From: Pseudohongiella spirulinae
Lineage (GTDB): Bacteria; Pseudomonadota; Gammaproteobacteria; Pseudomonadales; Pseudohongiellaceae
Direction: 5' to 3'
Assembly: GCF_001444425.1 (NCBI RefSeq)
Contig: NZ_CP013189.1
Coordinates: 1,364,001-1,428,000 of the forward strand
DNA length: 64,000 nucleotides
In this document: positions 36,579 to 45,012 of the stretch, piece after piece
Numbering within the stretch: position 1 is the first letter of the stretch
Layout of the letters: every line of letters starts with the position of its first letter
Notes under the pieces: generated by a model
Told to the model about the DNA's origin: nothing
Seen by the model: the letters and a program-made list of their open reading frames with translations, nothing else
Databases searched by the model: none
Position numbers and translations under genes: made by a program

Positions 36579-37058
36579 TTATCTGGGCACGCGCGCCGCA
36601 CGAATCTCAATTTCAATCAGCCAGCCATCTACCACCAGGTCTTTGATCTCTACAAATGAGCGAACTGGTTTCATGGGGTTTTCCTCGGTTCCGAAGAACT
36701 GGCGGTAGCCGCGATTGAAACCATCAAAATCTACCGTGCCATCGTCACCGGCTACACCGAAAGCTCGCACCTGGATGATGTCGGACATTGACCAGCCTTC
36801 TGCTTCCAGCGTTTCCTTGAAGCCGTTGAAGGTGTCGATGGTCTGCTGTTCCATGTCTCCCCATGTGCCGTCTTCCATTCGCGATGCGCCAGAGCCGCTC
36901 AGATACAGGAATTCGGCATTGGCAGGAACACGGATGGTGGTGTAAAAGTGCCGGCCTTCGCCTTTGCGCTCAATCTCCTGCGCCGCGACCATTGCTGCGG
37001 GTGTTGCAAATACGCCCGCCAGTACGGCTGCCAGAGACAATAACTTCAGTGCTTTCAT
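36579..37058 (-). CDS. Exported RidA family protein
   Basis: This 159-residue protein carries a signal peptide (MKALKLLSLAAVLAGVFATP, cleavage about AMVAA) ahead of a RidA/YjgF/UK114 domain. Family features are the YLSGSGA start of the fold, ALxxAG-like TLEAEGWSMSDIIQVRAF and the C-terminal VRSFVEIKDLVVDGWLIEIE with the conserved arginine. Cytoplasmic RidA hydrolyses reactive enamines and imines; exported versions are less characterised and the role here is unknown. It is convergent with the esterase gene. A second exported RidA-like protein is encoded at 53527-53985. Confidence 0.88.
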   Translation of the reverse strand: MKALKLLSLAAVLAGVFATPAAMVAAQEIERKGEGRHFYTTIRVPANAEFLYLSGSGASRMEDGTWGDMEQQTIDTFNGFKETLEAEGWSMSDIIQVRAFGVAGDDGTVDFDGFNRGYRQFFGTEENPMKPVRSFVEIKDLVVDGWLIEIEIRAARVPR

Positions 37059-37196
37059 ACGTCTTCCTCTTATTATCCTGATTCATGTCAAGTGGCCGCT
37101 AAGGATTGTTAAACAGGCCAGACCCAAGTATGCCATCTTTCGACGCCAACTGCGCTACTCCTTCTGATCGGAGTCGCATGGTTTATCTGGAGATCG

Positions 37197-39056
37197 TCAA
37201 AGAGTTTGATCGTCTTCGGCAACACCCAGCCAGTCAGTTCGGGCGCGGAGGGCGTCGTTACTGGCTTCGTCATCTGAGTCGATTTCAAAATCTCCGCGCA
37301 CTGCATTGAGTGTGACCGGTATGGTTTTCAACAGCCCATCGCGAAACAGCGTGAATTGGACTTCGTCGCCGGGGCTGTAGCGTCTTAGCAGTGCGTTCAA
37401 ATTGCCACCTATGCGCATACCGTCCAGTGCCATCAGTTCATCACCGGCATTGATACCTGCGCGCCAGGCAGCGCCATCGAGTCGTGGTGAAAACACCACC
37501 GGAGGGTTGCCGCGCAGCGATGCATCCAGCGAGACCTGCACCGGGTCTTCACTGGTATCTTCGCGCTCCAGCAGCCAACCTATTGATTGCAGTGCGTCAG
37601 CCAGTGGTAAAGGTTGTGTGTCGTAGACCCAACCGTCTAGCTGATCGGCCAGAGTATCACCGCCCGCGGCTGCCAGACGCTCGCGAAAATCAGCATAGGT
37701 AAAACCACCGCCGCCCAGCGGGAAGTCGTCGTACAGCGCAGTCAGGACAGTATCCAGGCTGCGGGCACCATTGCTATGGCGGCGGATTTCCAGGTCAAGC
37801 ACCAGCCCCAGTAGCCCGCCCTGACTATAGAATGATACCGTCCGGTTGGGTTTATCGGCGGCACGGTCGGCGCCGCGATGAAAGTTTTTGGTCCAGGCTT
37901 CGAAACTGGCACGCGCCAGGGTGTCCTGACTGTAGCCTGGCGCATCGACCACGCTGGTGATGGTGTCGGCAAGCTGGTCCCGATAATCATCCACCGACAC
38001 CAGACCGGCGCGCACCGGCAGCAACTGATCGTAATAACTGGTCAGACCCTCGGCCACCCACAGCAGTTCGGTGTAATTGATGTCCTGATAGTCATACCGG
38101 TCGATTGCGGCTGGACGGAAACGTTTCACATTCCAGGTATGGAAGAACTCATGCGCCATAAGCCCGAGAAATCCCTGCCAGCGATCTTCGTCCCAGAATG
38201 CGCGGGGATCAGTATGCACCAGTGTGCTGTTGTAGTACTCGGTGCCGCCACCCAGACCATCGCCGCTGTGCAGAATGAACAGATAATAGTCCGTCGGCAG
38301 ACCGGTGCTGGATGTAGCGAAGACCTCTGCGGTGGCTTCGACAAGAGCACTCATATCGTTGATCAGCCGCTCTTCGTCTCCATCCCAGATGCCGTGAATC
38401 AGAAAATCGACAGTCATGCCTGCCGCCTCAAAAGTTACCAGATCGAATGTGCCAGCCTCGATCGGTGAATCCACCAGGCGGTCATAATGCGGCGCAACAA
38501 AGCGACCCGGTTCAGGTTGTTCCATGCCACTGGCTGCCTGCCAGCCATCGGGCAGGTCAAGGTTCACCTCAATGGGCATATCACGCAGAGGGTCAGCATA
38601 AACAAACACAGCAGCGGGATTCAGAAATGCATGATCGGCATCCACGTGACGTGTGCGGTCGGTCAGGCTGTCCGCGTAGACCCGATATCGCACCCGGACA
38701 TCACCGCTGGCTGCATCAGGTCGACTGACTCGCCAGGATGATTTTGCGGTTTGTTCGAAGGGCAGGGCGTTGCCATTGCCATCGGTGACTTCCAGCCCTG
38801 AAACGGTTCCCACAAAGTCCAGTACCAGGTAAAGGCCAGAGCGCCACACCGGCAGGTGAAAATCCAGCGTGTCTCCGGTGACTTCGCTGAATCTCGCCTC
38901 GATCGTGACCTGCTGCATGACCCGCTCGGACAGGTCCACCTGATAGCGGGTTTCCTGCGCACTGGCGGTCCCGCTCAGGCTGATCATGATCAGGGACAAC
39001 AGGGCTGCAACCAGGGATGATCGGGCGCGCCTGCGGCGTGTGTGTTTAATGCTCAT
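37197..39056 (-). CDS. M61 family metallopeptidase (glycyl aminopeptidase type)
   Basis: This 619-residue exported protease has a signal peptide ending near GTASA, the N-terminal M61 beta domain and a catalytic domain. The zinc motif is HEFFHTWNVKRFRP (HExxH), with the downstream third ligand in LLWVAEGLTSYYDQLL. A C-terminal PDZ domain (about residues 490-580) includes AGINAGDELMALDGMRIGG. Family members are aminopeptidases with preference for glycine or acidic N-termini. It is monocistronic, with 105 bases before the neighbouring hydrolase gene on the same strand. Confidence 0.93.
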   Translation of the reverse strand: MSIKHTRRRRARSSLVAALLSLIMISLSGTASAQETRYQVDLSERVMQQVTIEARFSEVTGDTLDFHLPVWRSGLYLVLDFVGTVSGLEVTDGNGNALPFEQTAKSSWRVSRPDAASGDVRVRYRVYADSLTDRTRHVDADHAFLNPAAVFVYADPLRDMPIEVNLDLPDGWQAASGMEQPEPGRFVAPHYDRLVDSPIEAGTFDLVTFEAAGMTVDFLIHGIWDGDEERLINDMSALVEATAEVFATSSTGLPTDYYLFILHSGDGLGGGTEYYNSTLVHTDPRAFWDEDRWQGFLGLMAHEFFHTWNVKRFRPAAIDRYDYQDINYTELLWVAEGLTSYYDQLLPVRAGLVSVDDYRDQLADTITSVVDAPGYSQDTLARASFEAWTKNFHRGADRAADKPNRTVSFYSQGGLLGLVLDLEIRRHSNGARSLDTVLTALYDDFPLGGGGFTYADFRERLAAAGGDTLADQLDGWVYDTQPLPLADALQSIGWLLEREDTSEDPVQVSLDASLRGNPPVVFSPRLDGAAWRAGINAGDELMALDGMRIGGNLNALLRRYSPGDEVQFTLFRDGLLKTIPVTLNAVRGDFEIDSDDEASNDALRARTDWLGVAEDDQTL

Positions 39057-39161
39057 AAACTATCCTCCGAAGAACCGGAAGGATAACTTAAAATCGCGAC
39101 AGTGCCGAGATGGACGAAACAGGCAGAGGTGATCGGGGTTAGCATGGTAACAGTAGAGCCC

Positions 39162-40121
39162 TTACTTCAAATGCCGGTCAAACCACGCTAATGCCAGATC
39201 GTGGGCCTGCCGCCACGCTTCACGATAGATCCCGTAATGACTGATACCGGGAATCACCACCAGATTTTTGGGTCCCTCATAGCGATCGTGCGCCAGAATG
39301 CCATGATCGCGGTTATCAAATAACTCTTCTTCACCGGCCAGCACAAACTGGATCGGCGTACCTTCGATTTCATGCATCCGGTCAACAGGTGAATAATTGG
39401 CGAAGCGATTCGCTATTGGCGCGCCACGTAGATTGCCCACTACTGTGGCACCTGCCTGGGGGTAACTCAGTTCGCCGCGTGCACGCAGAGTTGCCTCGTT
39501 GTAGGCTTGAACGGTCTCTCCGATACTTCGTCCGCTCAGTGAGCTGACCTGACTATGTACCGCCTTGATCCGTTGATCCCGTGCCGCCATTTCCACCACG
39601 TAACCGCCAGACTGGCTGCTACCCCATACACCTATCCGATCCGTGTCGACCTGAGGCTCCGCCTGCAGCCAGTGCATGGCATTCTCCCAGTCTGCGAGCA
39701 TGTCCACCGGGTCCACTATTTCACGAATCTCACGTACTTGAACAGTGAAGCTGCCCTCGTGTTCGCCCGGCAATTTCTCAGTAGCAATAATACGACCGTC
39801 ACTCTCGCCCCAGCCTCGATAGTCAAACGTGACAACCAGATAGCCATGCTGGGCAAATGAGATTGCGTCCCGCCGCAACTGGGCGGCGACGCCTCCCCAG
39901 CCGTGTGCCATCAAAATTGTCGGCAGCCGGTCTGCAGCAGACGCAGAGGTGGGCGAGTAAACAGTGGCGGTCAGGCGGGTGCCTTCACTCCAGATGTCTG
40001 CACTTCGAACCTGGACATTGTCGGGTACCGTACTGGATGTCTGTGCGGATCCGATGCTGCTGAAGGATAGCAGGAAAGAGATCAGGAACAACATCGGGAT
40101 TGCTTTGCCGGCCGTGTTCAT
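39162..40121 (-). CDS. Exported alpha/beta hydrolase (dienelactone hydrolase/YcjY-like)
   Basis: This 319-residue hydrolase has a signal peptide (MNTAGKAIPMLFLISFLLSF, cleavage near GSAQ). The fold shows the oxyanion-hole region ILMAHGWGGVAAQ, VTFDYRGWGESDGR and the nucleophile elbow IGVWGSSQSGGYVVEMA. A C-terminal His sits in IPGISHYGIYREAW, and an Asp is likely in ELFDNRDHG. It probably cleaves esters or peptides in the periplasm. The start at 40121 has GAGGAG seven bases upstream; longer in-frame starts up to 40286 lack this and run into the CIA30 gene. Confidence 0.85.
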   Translation of the reverse strand: MNTAGKAIPMLFLISFLLSFSSIGSAQTSSTVPDNVQVRSADIWSEGTRLTATVYSPTSASAADRLPTILMAHGWGGVAAQLRRDAISFAQHGYLVVTFDYRGWGESDGRIIATEKLPGEHEGSFTVQVREIREIVDPVDMLADWENAMHWLQAEPQVDTDRIGVWGSSQSGGYVVEMAARDQRIKAVHSQVSSLSGRSIGETVQAYNEATLRARGELSYPQAGATVVGNLRGAPIANRFANYSPVDRMHEIEGTPIQFVLAGEEELFDNRDHGILAHDRYEGPKNLVVIPGISHYGIYREAWRQAHDLALAWFDRHLK

Positions 40122-40185
40122 TGGAGTGCTCCTCTTGTTCTGATTAATATGGACAATACTCCGTCCCGTATGGCAGTCGCAAATC

Positions 40186-40692
40186 TTAATTTGATTGAGT
40201 CCGCATCCAGGCCACACGGAGGTGAAATTTTCCAGCTTGCTTATCTGCCAAAAGAAAACCAATCTGTTCCACCCTGGCGGCATCAAATGCCGGTCCGGAT
40301 AACAAGCGACCTCTAAATACTGGCTTGAGTTTAGAGAAATCGACAGTCACGTCCTGCCATTGATCAGCCGTGGTATTAAAACTCATGCTATAGGCTATTT
40401 TAGAGTCATGAAAGGTCGCGTCGGTGTAGAGCCGGAACTGATAACGGCGTCCATCGCCGCAAACGCGCAGTGTTAAGCCGCTGAAGTCGCTCAGATCCAG
40501 GTGCTGTTGGGATCGAATCGAGGCAAAACCGCCGTTGTTTTCCAGCGAAATAATGCCGGAGAAGTGAAGCTTGTCGTCCACCACAGTGGGTAAACTGCTG
40601 GATTGTCCGCCCATCACATCATCATTGACAGCACGCCACTCGGCTGTATTGATGATATCCAGGATTTCGGAACTAAAGTTGTCGGTCATCAT
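40186..40692 (-). CDS. CIA30 family protein
   Basis: The 168-residue protein matches the CIA30 family, named after mitochondrial complex I intermediate-associated protein 30 and carrying a galactose-binding-like beta-sandwich. Diagnostic are WRAVNDDVMGGQSSS near the N-terminus, FSGIISLENNGGFASIR, and the C-terminal IGFLLADKQAGKFHLRVAWM. There is no signal peptide. Bacterial members are of unknown function and are not necessarily linked to complex I. Two adjacent ATGs (40692, 40689) are possible starts. Confidence 0.87.
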   Translation of the reverse strand: MMTDNFSSEILDIINTAEWRAVNDDVMGGQSSSLPTVVDDKLHFSGIISLENNGGFASIRSQQHLDLSDFSGLTLRVCGDGRRYQFRLYTDATFHDSKIAYSMSFNTTADQWQDVTVDFSKLKPVFRGRLLSGPAFDAARVEQIGFLLADKQAGKFHLRVAWMRTQSN

Positions 40693-41015
40693 CTGTCAGG
40701 CCTGTCCGGTATGCTCTCCATGCTCATTTGTTGGCTTGCCGTGGGAGCCCAGTGATATGACGGGGATAAACACGGTGATCAGCAATCCTAACAGACAAAT
40801 CCACAGGCTGGCGCGGTCTGGCCTTTTGTTCAGATGTCGGTGGCCGATTACGATACCGGCGATACTGCCGGTTTTGCGTTGTCATTCTCCAACGCTCGAG
40901 TTGGCCCTGCGCTTGTGTACTCAGCCCGGATCGCAGCATTGAATCCGGAACCCGTGTCAATGTGCCCTGATTTTGGCGATGCGACATTTCGCAATTGACA
41001 GTGGTACCTGAGAAA
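40693..41015. other. Intergenic region between CIA30 gene and selC
   Basis: No firm gene is present. On the minus strand a frame without a good start codon ends in a hydrophobic stretch (LWICLLGLLITVFIPVISLG, about 40760-40820) and may be a decayed membrane protein. An overlapping frame is Arg/Pro-rich and unlikely to be expressed. No clear T-tract terminator for selC is visible. Confidence 0.35.
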
Positions 41016-41110
41016 TGGCGGAAGGACATGGGAGTCGAACCCACCAGGCGCGCGCTGCGCATCTCACCGGATTTGAAGTCCGGGCGCCCCACCGGGGACG
41101 ATGTCCTTCC
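41016..41110 (-). tRNA. selC: tRNA-Sec (anticodon UCA)
   Basis: This 95-nt selenocysteine tRNA is on the minus strand. The acceptor begins GGAAGGACATCG and pairs with the 3' CATGTCCTTCC in the extended acceptor/T-stem arrangement of tRNA-Sec; discriminator G and CCA are encoded. The anticodon loop CTTCAAA gives UCA, reading UGA. A long GC-rich variable arm (GAGATGCGCAGCGCGC region) is present. It begins 12 bases after the selB stop, so it is probably co-transcribed with selA-selB and processed out. Confidence 0.97.
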
Positions 41111-41122
41111 ATTGCTGTCAGT

Positions 41123-43018
41123 TCAAACGCCGCCTGGCATTACCTCATCGCGCCAGGCTGGTCGTAAATAACGTCGTTCTGCCCGATAGTATGTCACACC
41201 CGAACGATCCAGATATTCCAGTACCTTGATGGTGAGGTTGCGGCCGATGCCCGAGAGGTCCCGGTACTCCGCGGCCAAAAAGCCGCTGTCGCTGCTGTTT
41301 TTGCACAATGCCTGTGCCACCGCCGCCAGATCACCCAGCTGTTCGGGCAGATAAAAGCGGTTGGGCGCCACCGGCAACAGGTATCCCCAGGCTTGTAGCC
41401 GCTGCATGACAGCCAGCATTTCGTCTCGCTGCAATCCCAGCTGATCGCCTAGCTCTCCGACGATCGGAGGACGTAATCCGGCATTCTTGATGGCTTCGCG
41501 TATTTTTGGCCAGAGCTTTTGGTCCTGCTCAGGTAGTCGTGGCTGATGATCAGGTAGTGCGAGCACGGTGCCATGTTGCCGGAGCTGCCCATCGTTGATC
41601 AGTTGTTTGATGATAGTCTGGCCGGTCACTTGCGACAGATCCGGGATGGCTCTGTTCAGCAGTACCTGCTGGTGAACGCCAAGTTGCTCAGGCTGAGATG
41701 CGTGTGCAATTTGTATGACTTGTAACAGCCGTTGCTGTGACTGTGCCCAGCGACTTTTGCTAAGCGCCATGTCACCCAGTGTTAGCACCTCTGGATGCGT
41801 CATTACCTTGCGGATCTGAGTTTTACTCAGGTTCCAGCGCTGTGCAAAGCTGTGCAGATCAATCTCAGCCTGATGCTGAAGCTCTGTCAGCAGCGCGTCG
41901 GAAGCTGATGTTATGCCGACCAGTGCTCGCAGACGTGCCACAGATTCGGGTTTGCTGCGTCCGCGCTGTCGCCCTTGTGGATCCAATACCTGGCCACCAG
42001 CCAGCGTAATGTTGGCGGCTGGTTCACGCAATATGACCGTGTCACCAACAATGCTGTGTACTGGTTTGTCGAGTAACAATTGCGCGAGTCCTGCGGATTG
42101 ATCCAGCCAGACCAGCCGGCCACTGACTGCGGTAGCACCGATTATAATCTGCAGGGTGCCACGATGAACGTTTTGATCGGGAAGTACGCGAAGATGGACA
42201 TCCAGTCGCTGGCTACTCTGGACCATATCAGTGTTCAGCAGCCAGTCTCCGCGTTGGGGGTGCGTGTGGTTGACTGCGCCAGTCAGATTCAATGCGCCAC
42301 GTTGCCCACTGACAATTTCAGATACCGGTTTTCCGTCTATCTGAATGCCGCGCAACCGTATCTCACCGTTCGTAGCCGCCAGTCTCAGTGATGTCTGATC
42401 TTTTGTGCTCAGCCTTCCATTGAGCAAGGTGCCGGTGATCACACAACCCGCACCCGGTACAGTGAATCGCCGATCGATCAGGAAGCGGGGTAAACCGTCA
42501 GGATTGCGTATCGGCGTCGTCAGGGCCAATGTTCTGATGGATGCCAGCAGTTCGTCCATTCCACGACCGCTGATGGCATCCACCAGAGTAATGACAGAAC
42601 CGGCGAGGCGGGTGTCTTTGATTAGCTGCTGAGTGGCCTTCAGACAATTTGACAGCTGCTGCGGGCTGGCGCGTTCAATAGCGCTGATAACGACAATGGC
42701 GCGCTCAATACCAGTAAGTTCAAGTAAGACCAGATGCTCATGTGTCTGTGGCATGGGCCCTTCATCGGCGGCAATAACCAGAAGAGCAGCATCCACTCCA
42801 GCCAGCCCCGCCAGCATGGTGCGGATAAAACGCGAGTGGCCCGGCACATCGACGAATCCGATGCTGCCTGCCTGTGTGTCATGCAGCCAGGCGAAACCCA
42901 GGTCGATGGTCAGACCACGGCGCTGCTCTTCGGCCAACTGATCGGTGTTTTTACCGGTGAGTGCTTTGATCAGCGTGGTTTTGCCATGATCTACATGGCC
43001 GGCAGTGGCAATGATCAC
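41123..43018 (-). CDS. selB: Selenocysteine-specific elongation factor SelB
   Basis: SelB carries Sec-tRNA to ribosomes stalled at UGA by binding a SECIS hairpin. The 631-residue protein (E. coli 614) has an EF-Tu-like GTPase domain: G1 AGHVDHGKTTL, switch region EEQRRGLTIDLGFAW and G3 DVPGHSRF. Beta domains II-III follow, then C-terminal winged-helix repeats that bind SECIS (about residues 370-631). Translation starts at GTG 43018, giving VIIATAGHVDHG, with GGAG upstream. It overlaps the selA stop (GTGA). A longer in-frame start (43093) lies within selA. Confidence 0.95.
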   Translation of the reverse strand: MIIATAGHVDHGKTTLIKALTGKNTDQLAEEQRRGLTIDLGFAWLHDTQAGSIGFVDVPGHSRFIRTMLAGLAGVDAALLVIAADEGPMPQTHEHLVLLELTGIERAIVVISAIERASPQQLSNCLKATQQLIKDTRLAGSVITLVDAISGRGMDELLASIRTLALTTPIRNPDGLPRFLIDRRFTVPGAGCVITGTLLNGRLSTKDQTSLRLAATNGEIRLRGIQIDGKPVSEIVSGQRGALNLTGAVNHTHPQRGDWLLNTDMVQSSQRLDVHLRVLPDQNVHRGTLQIIIGATAVSGRLVWLDQSAGLAQLLLDKPVHSIVGDTVILREPAANITLAGGQVLDPQGRQRGRSKPESVARLRALVGITSASDALLTELQHQAEIDLHSFAQRWNLSKTQIRKVMTHPEVLTLGDMALSKSRWAQSQQRLLQVIQIAHASQPEQLGVHQQVLLNRAIPDLSQVTGQTIIKQLINDGQLRQHGTVLALPDHQPRLPEQDQKLWPKIREAIKNAGLRPPIVGELGDQLGLQRDEMLAVMQRLQAWGYLLPVAPNRFYLPEQLGDLAAVAQALCKNSSDSGFLAAEYRDLSGIGRNLTIKVLEYLDRSGVTYYRAERRYLRPAWRDEVMPGGV

Positions 43019-44418
43019 GTTGCCGGCTCCACCTGAAAGCGGTGAATGTGCCACTGGGCGATCAGTGGCTGCGGATCTTCCACACAGCGACAATCCAGCA
43101 GCAGGCTGTCGTCGGTGATACGGCCAATCACAGGTAAGGGCAGCTGCCGCAATTGCCTGGCCAGTTCACGCAATTGTCGGCTGCGCTTGCGTTTGTTGGC
43201 GTGCTGACTGCGCAAGCGCAGTGAGGCGCTGGGCAATCTATCCAGAGGCTGGGAACCTGAACCGATCTGGCTGAGCGTGCTGCAGCAATCCACATCGATC
43301 TCCTCGCCAGCCCAGGATTGTAAAGCGGGCAGCAGTTGTGTCGCCGTCTCTTCAATGGCTGTCTGTTCGCGGCTGAGCAGGCGCAATGCCGGGATGCGCT
43401 GGGCCAGCTTCTTCGGGTTGGCGTATAAGCGCAGCACGGCGGCCAGCGCCGCCAGTGTGAGTTTGTCGCAGCGCAGTGCCCGTTTCATAGGATTCTTGCG
43501 AATTCGGCTGATCAGGTCGGCGCGCCCTGCAATGATACCGGCCTGTGGTCCTCCCAGCAGTTTGTCGCCACTGAAGGTTACTACATCGACGCCTTGTGCC
43601 AGTACATCGCGCACTACCGGTTCGGCAGGCAGGCCCAGGCGCTGCATGTCGATCAGGGAGCCGCTGCCCAGGTCAACTGCCAGCGGTATCCTGCTTTGTC
43701 TGGCAATACTCGCCAATTCCGATTCGCTGACACTGCTGGTGAAACCCTGCACCGCATAGTTGCTGGTATGCGCCTTTAGCAATAGCGCTGTGCGTGAGTT
43801 GATGGCGTCAAGGTAATCATGCGTGTGAGTGCGATTGGTGGTGCCCACTTCCCTGAGCTTGCAACCGGCGCGCGACATGATGTCGGGCAGACGGAAAGAG
43901 CCGCCAATCTCTATCAGTTCGCCGCGCGATACAATCACTTCCTTTCGTGGCGCGAGGGCACTCAGTACTAACAGCACAGCGGCTGCGTTGTTGTTGACTA
44001 CGGTAGCCGCTTCCGCACCGGTCAATCGGCAGATCCAGTCTTCAACATGCGTATCGCGATCGCCGCGCTGACCGGATTCCAGATCGTATTCAAGATTACT
44101 GGCACCACTGGCAACCGCAGTCATGGCGGTGATAGCCTCGGGGGGTAGCGGCGAACGTCCCAGATTGGTGTGGATGACGGTGCCAGTCATATTAACGACG
44201 GGTTTGAAGGTGGGTGCCAGCCAGTTTTCAAGCGTGTGCCCGATTTCTGCAAGCAGCGTCTGTTCGTCGCTAATCAGTGCGTCGCGCCAGCGCTGCAGGC
44301 CGGCTCGCACTGCGTCAACTACCAGTGGCCGGCCGTGGCACTGGATCAGTGCCTGTATCCCCGGCCAGGACAGTGCTGTATCGACTGAAGGTGGGCGTGA
44401 ACCAGGGGAGCTGTTCAT
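43015..44418 (-). CDS. selA: L-seryl-tRNA(Sec) selenium transferase SelA
   Basis: SelA converts seryl-tRNA-Sec to selenocysteyl-tRNA-Sec using selenophosphate and PLP. The 467-residue product (E. coli 463) shows NMTGTVIHTNLGRSPLPPEA, VNNNAAAVLLVL, DLGSGSLIDM and the PLP lysine in VVTFSGDKLLGGPQAGII. The second of two ATGs (44418) is preferred because GGGGAG precedes it by six bases. It lies 57 bases after the UGSC selenoprotein stop and overlaps selB. SelD, which makes selenophosphate, is not in the window. Confidence 0.95.
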   Translation of the reverse strand: MNSSPGSRPPSVDTALSWPGIQALIQCHGRPLVVDAVRAGLQRWRDALISDEQTLLAEIGHTLENWLAPTFKPVVNMTGTVIHTNLGRSPLPPEAITAMTAVASGASNLEYDLESGQRGDRDTHVEDWICRLTGAEAATVVNNNAAAVLLVLSALAPRKEVIVSRGELIEIGGSFRLPDIMSRAGCKLREVGTTNRTHTHDYLDAINSRTALLLKAHTSNYAVQGFTSSVSESELASIARQSRIPLAVDLGSGSLIDMQRLGLPAEPVVRDVLAQGVDVVTFSGDKLLGGPQAGIIAGRADLISRIRKNPMKRALRCDKLTLAALAAVLRLYANPKKLAQRIPALRLLSREQTAIEETATQLLPALQSWAGEEIDVDCCSTLSQIGSGSQPLDRLPSASLRLRSQHANKRKRSRQLRELARQLRQLPLPVIGRITDDSLLLDCRCVEDPQPLIAQWHIHRFQVEPAT

Positions 44419-44475
44419 CCACATCTCCCCGGTGCACTGTCACTTGTTTTTTGCTTGCCAACTGAACCTGAATAC

Positions 44476-45012
44476 TTATTGGTCAGCGTTCTGACGGGCA
44501 CACAACAGGCGCAGAATGTCATCCAGCGCGTCATCGGCCAGGGTGCGCATTTCTGCATCGGTGCGATTCTGAATCGGGTGCGGCACAAAAACCATGGCCG
44601 GATCGAAACCCAGCGTTTTGCATTGTGCAGCGGCCGCATCAATAAACTCTGTGGAGGCAACTCCAACTCCCGGAATCTGTCGTGACTCCAGATCGGCTAT
44701 GTCATGCATACAGCACGACGTGCACGATCCTCAGTCAGCCAGCCCTTCCACCAACACATCCACTTCGGCTGCCATCTGCTGTTTCAGCTCAGTCGGGGCA
44801 GGGCGGGTGAACGTGGGTTTACTGTAACGTTTGACTGAAACACCCAGTGCGGCCAGTTGCTCCTCGATACGGTCGAGGAAGACGTTGCCGCGTGGTTTGG
44901 AGATGTCCAGCAGTCCTACTACTTTGCCATCAAGGCTGTCGGGCCTGGGCAGTCGTGCCCGCTGCGCCGGAGCGTTCTCCGCCGTCGGGTCCAGCAGAAT
45001 GTTTTCGTTCAT
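44476..45012 (-). CDS. UGSC family selenoprotein (in-frame TGA = Sec94)
   Basis: Two reading frames separated by one TGA (44731-44733) form a single 178-residue protein: N-terminal part 1-93 ending LVEGLAD, selenocysteine 94, then GSCTSCCMHDIADLESRQIP and the rest to 44476. The resulting motif Sec-Gly-Ser-Cys is that of the UGSC (seleno)protein family, a redox site in which Cys can replace Sec. The protein has no signal peptide. The bases after the TGA can fold (GATCG/CGATC with an inner TGCA/TGCA pair), a possible bacterial SECIS. The start overlaps the stop of the thioredoxin-like gene (ATGA), and selA, selB and selC follow directly. A standard gene caller would report two truncated genes. 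The biochemical role is unknown. Confidence 0.88.

Noticed and set aside
40724..41092. 122-codon minus-strand frame starting within tRNA-Sec
   Set aside because: It begins inside the tRNA gene and is basic and proline-rich without domain similarity.
44731..44733. TGA between the two halves of the UGSC gene as a nonsense mutation
   Set aside because: The motif fits the UGSC family, the frame stays open downstream, and selA, selB and tRNA-Sec follow immediately, so Sec insertion is the better reading.
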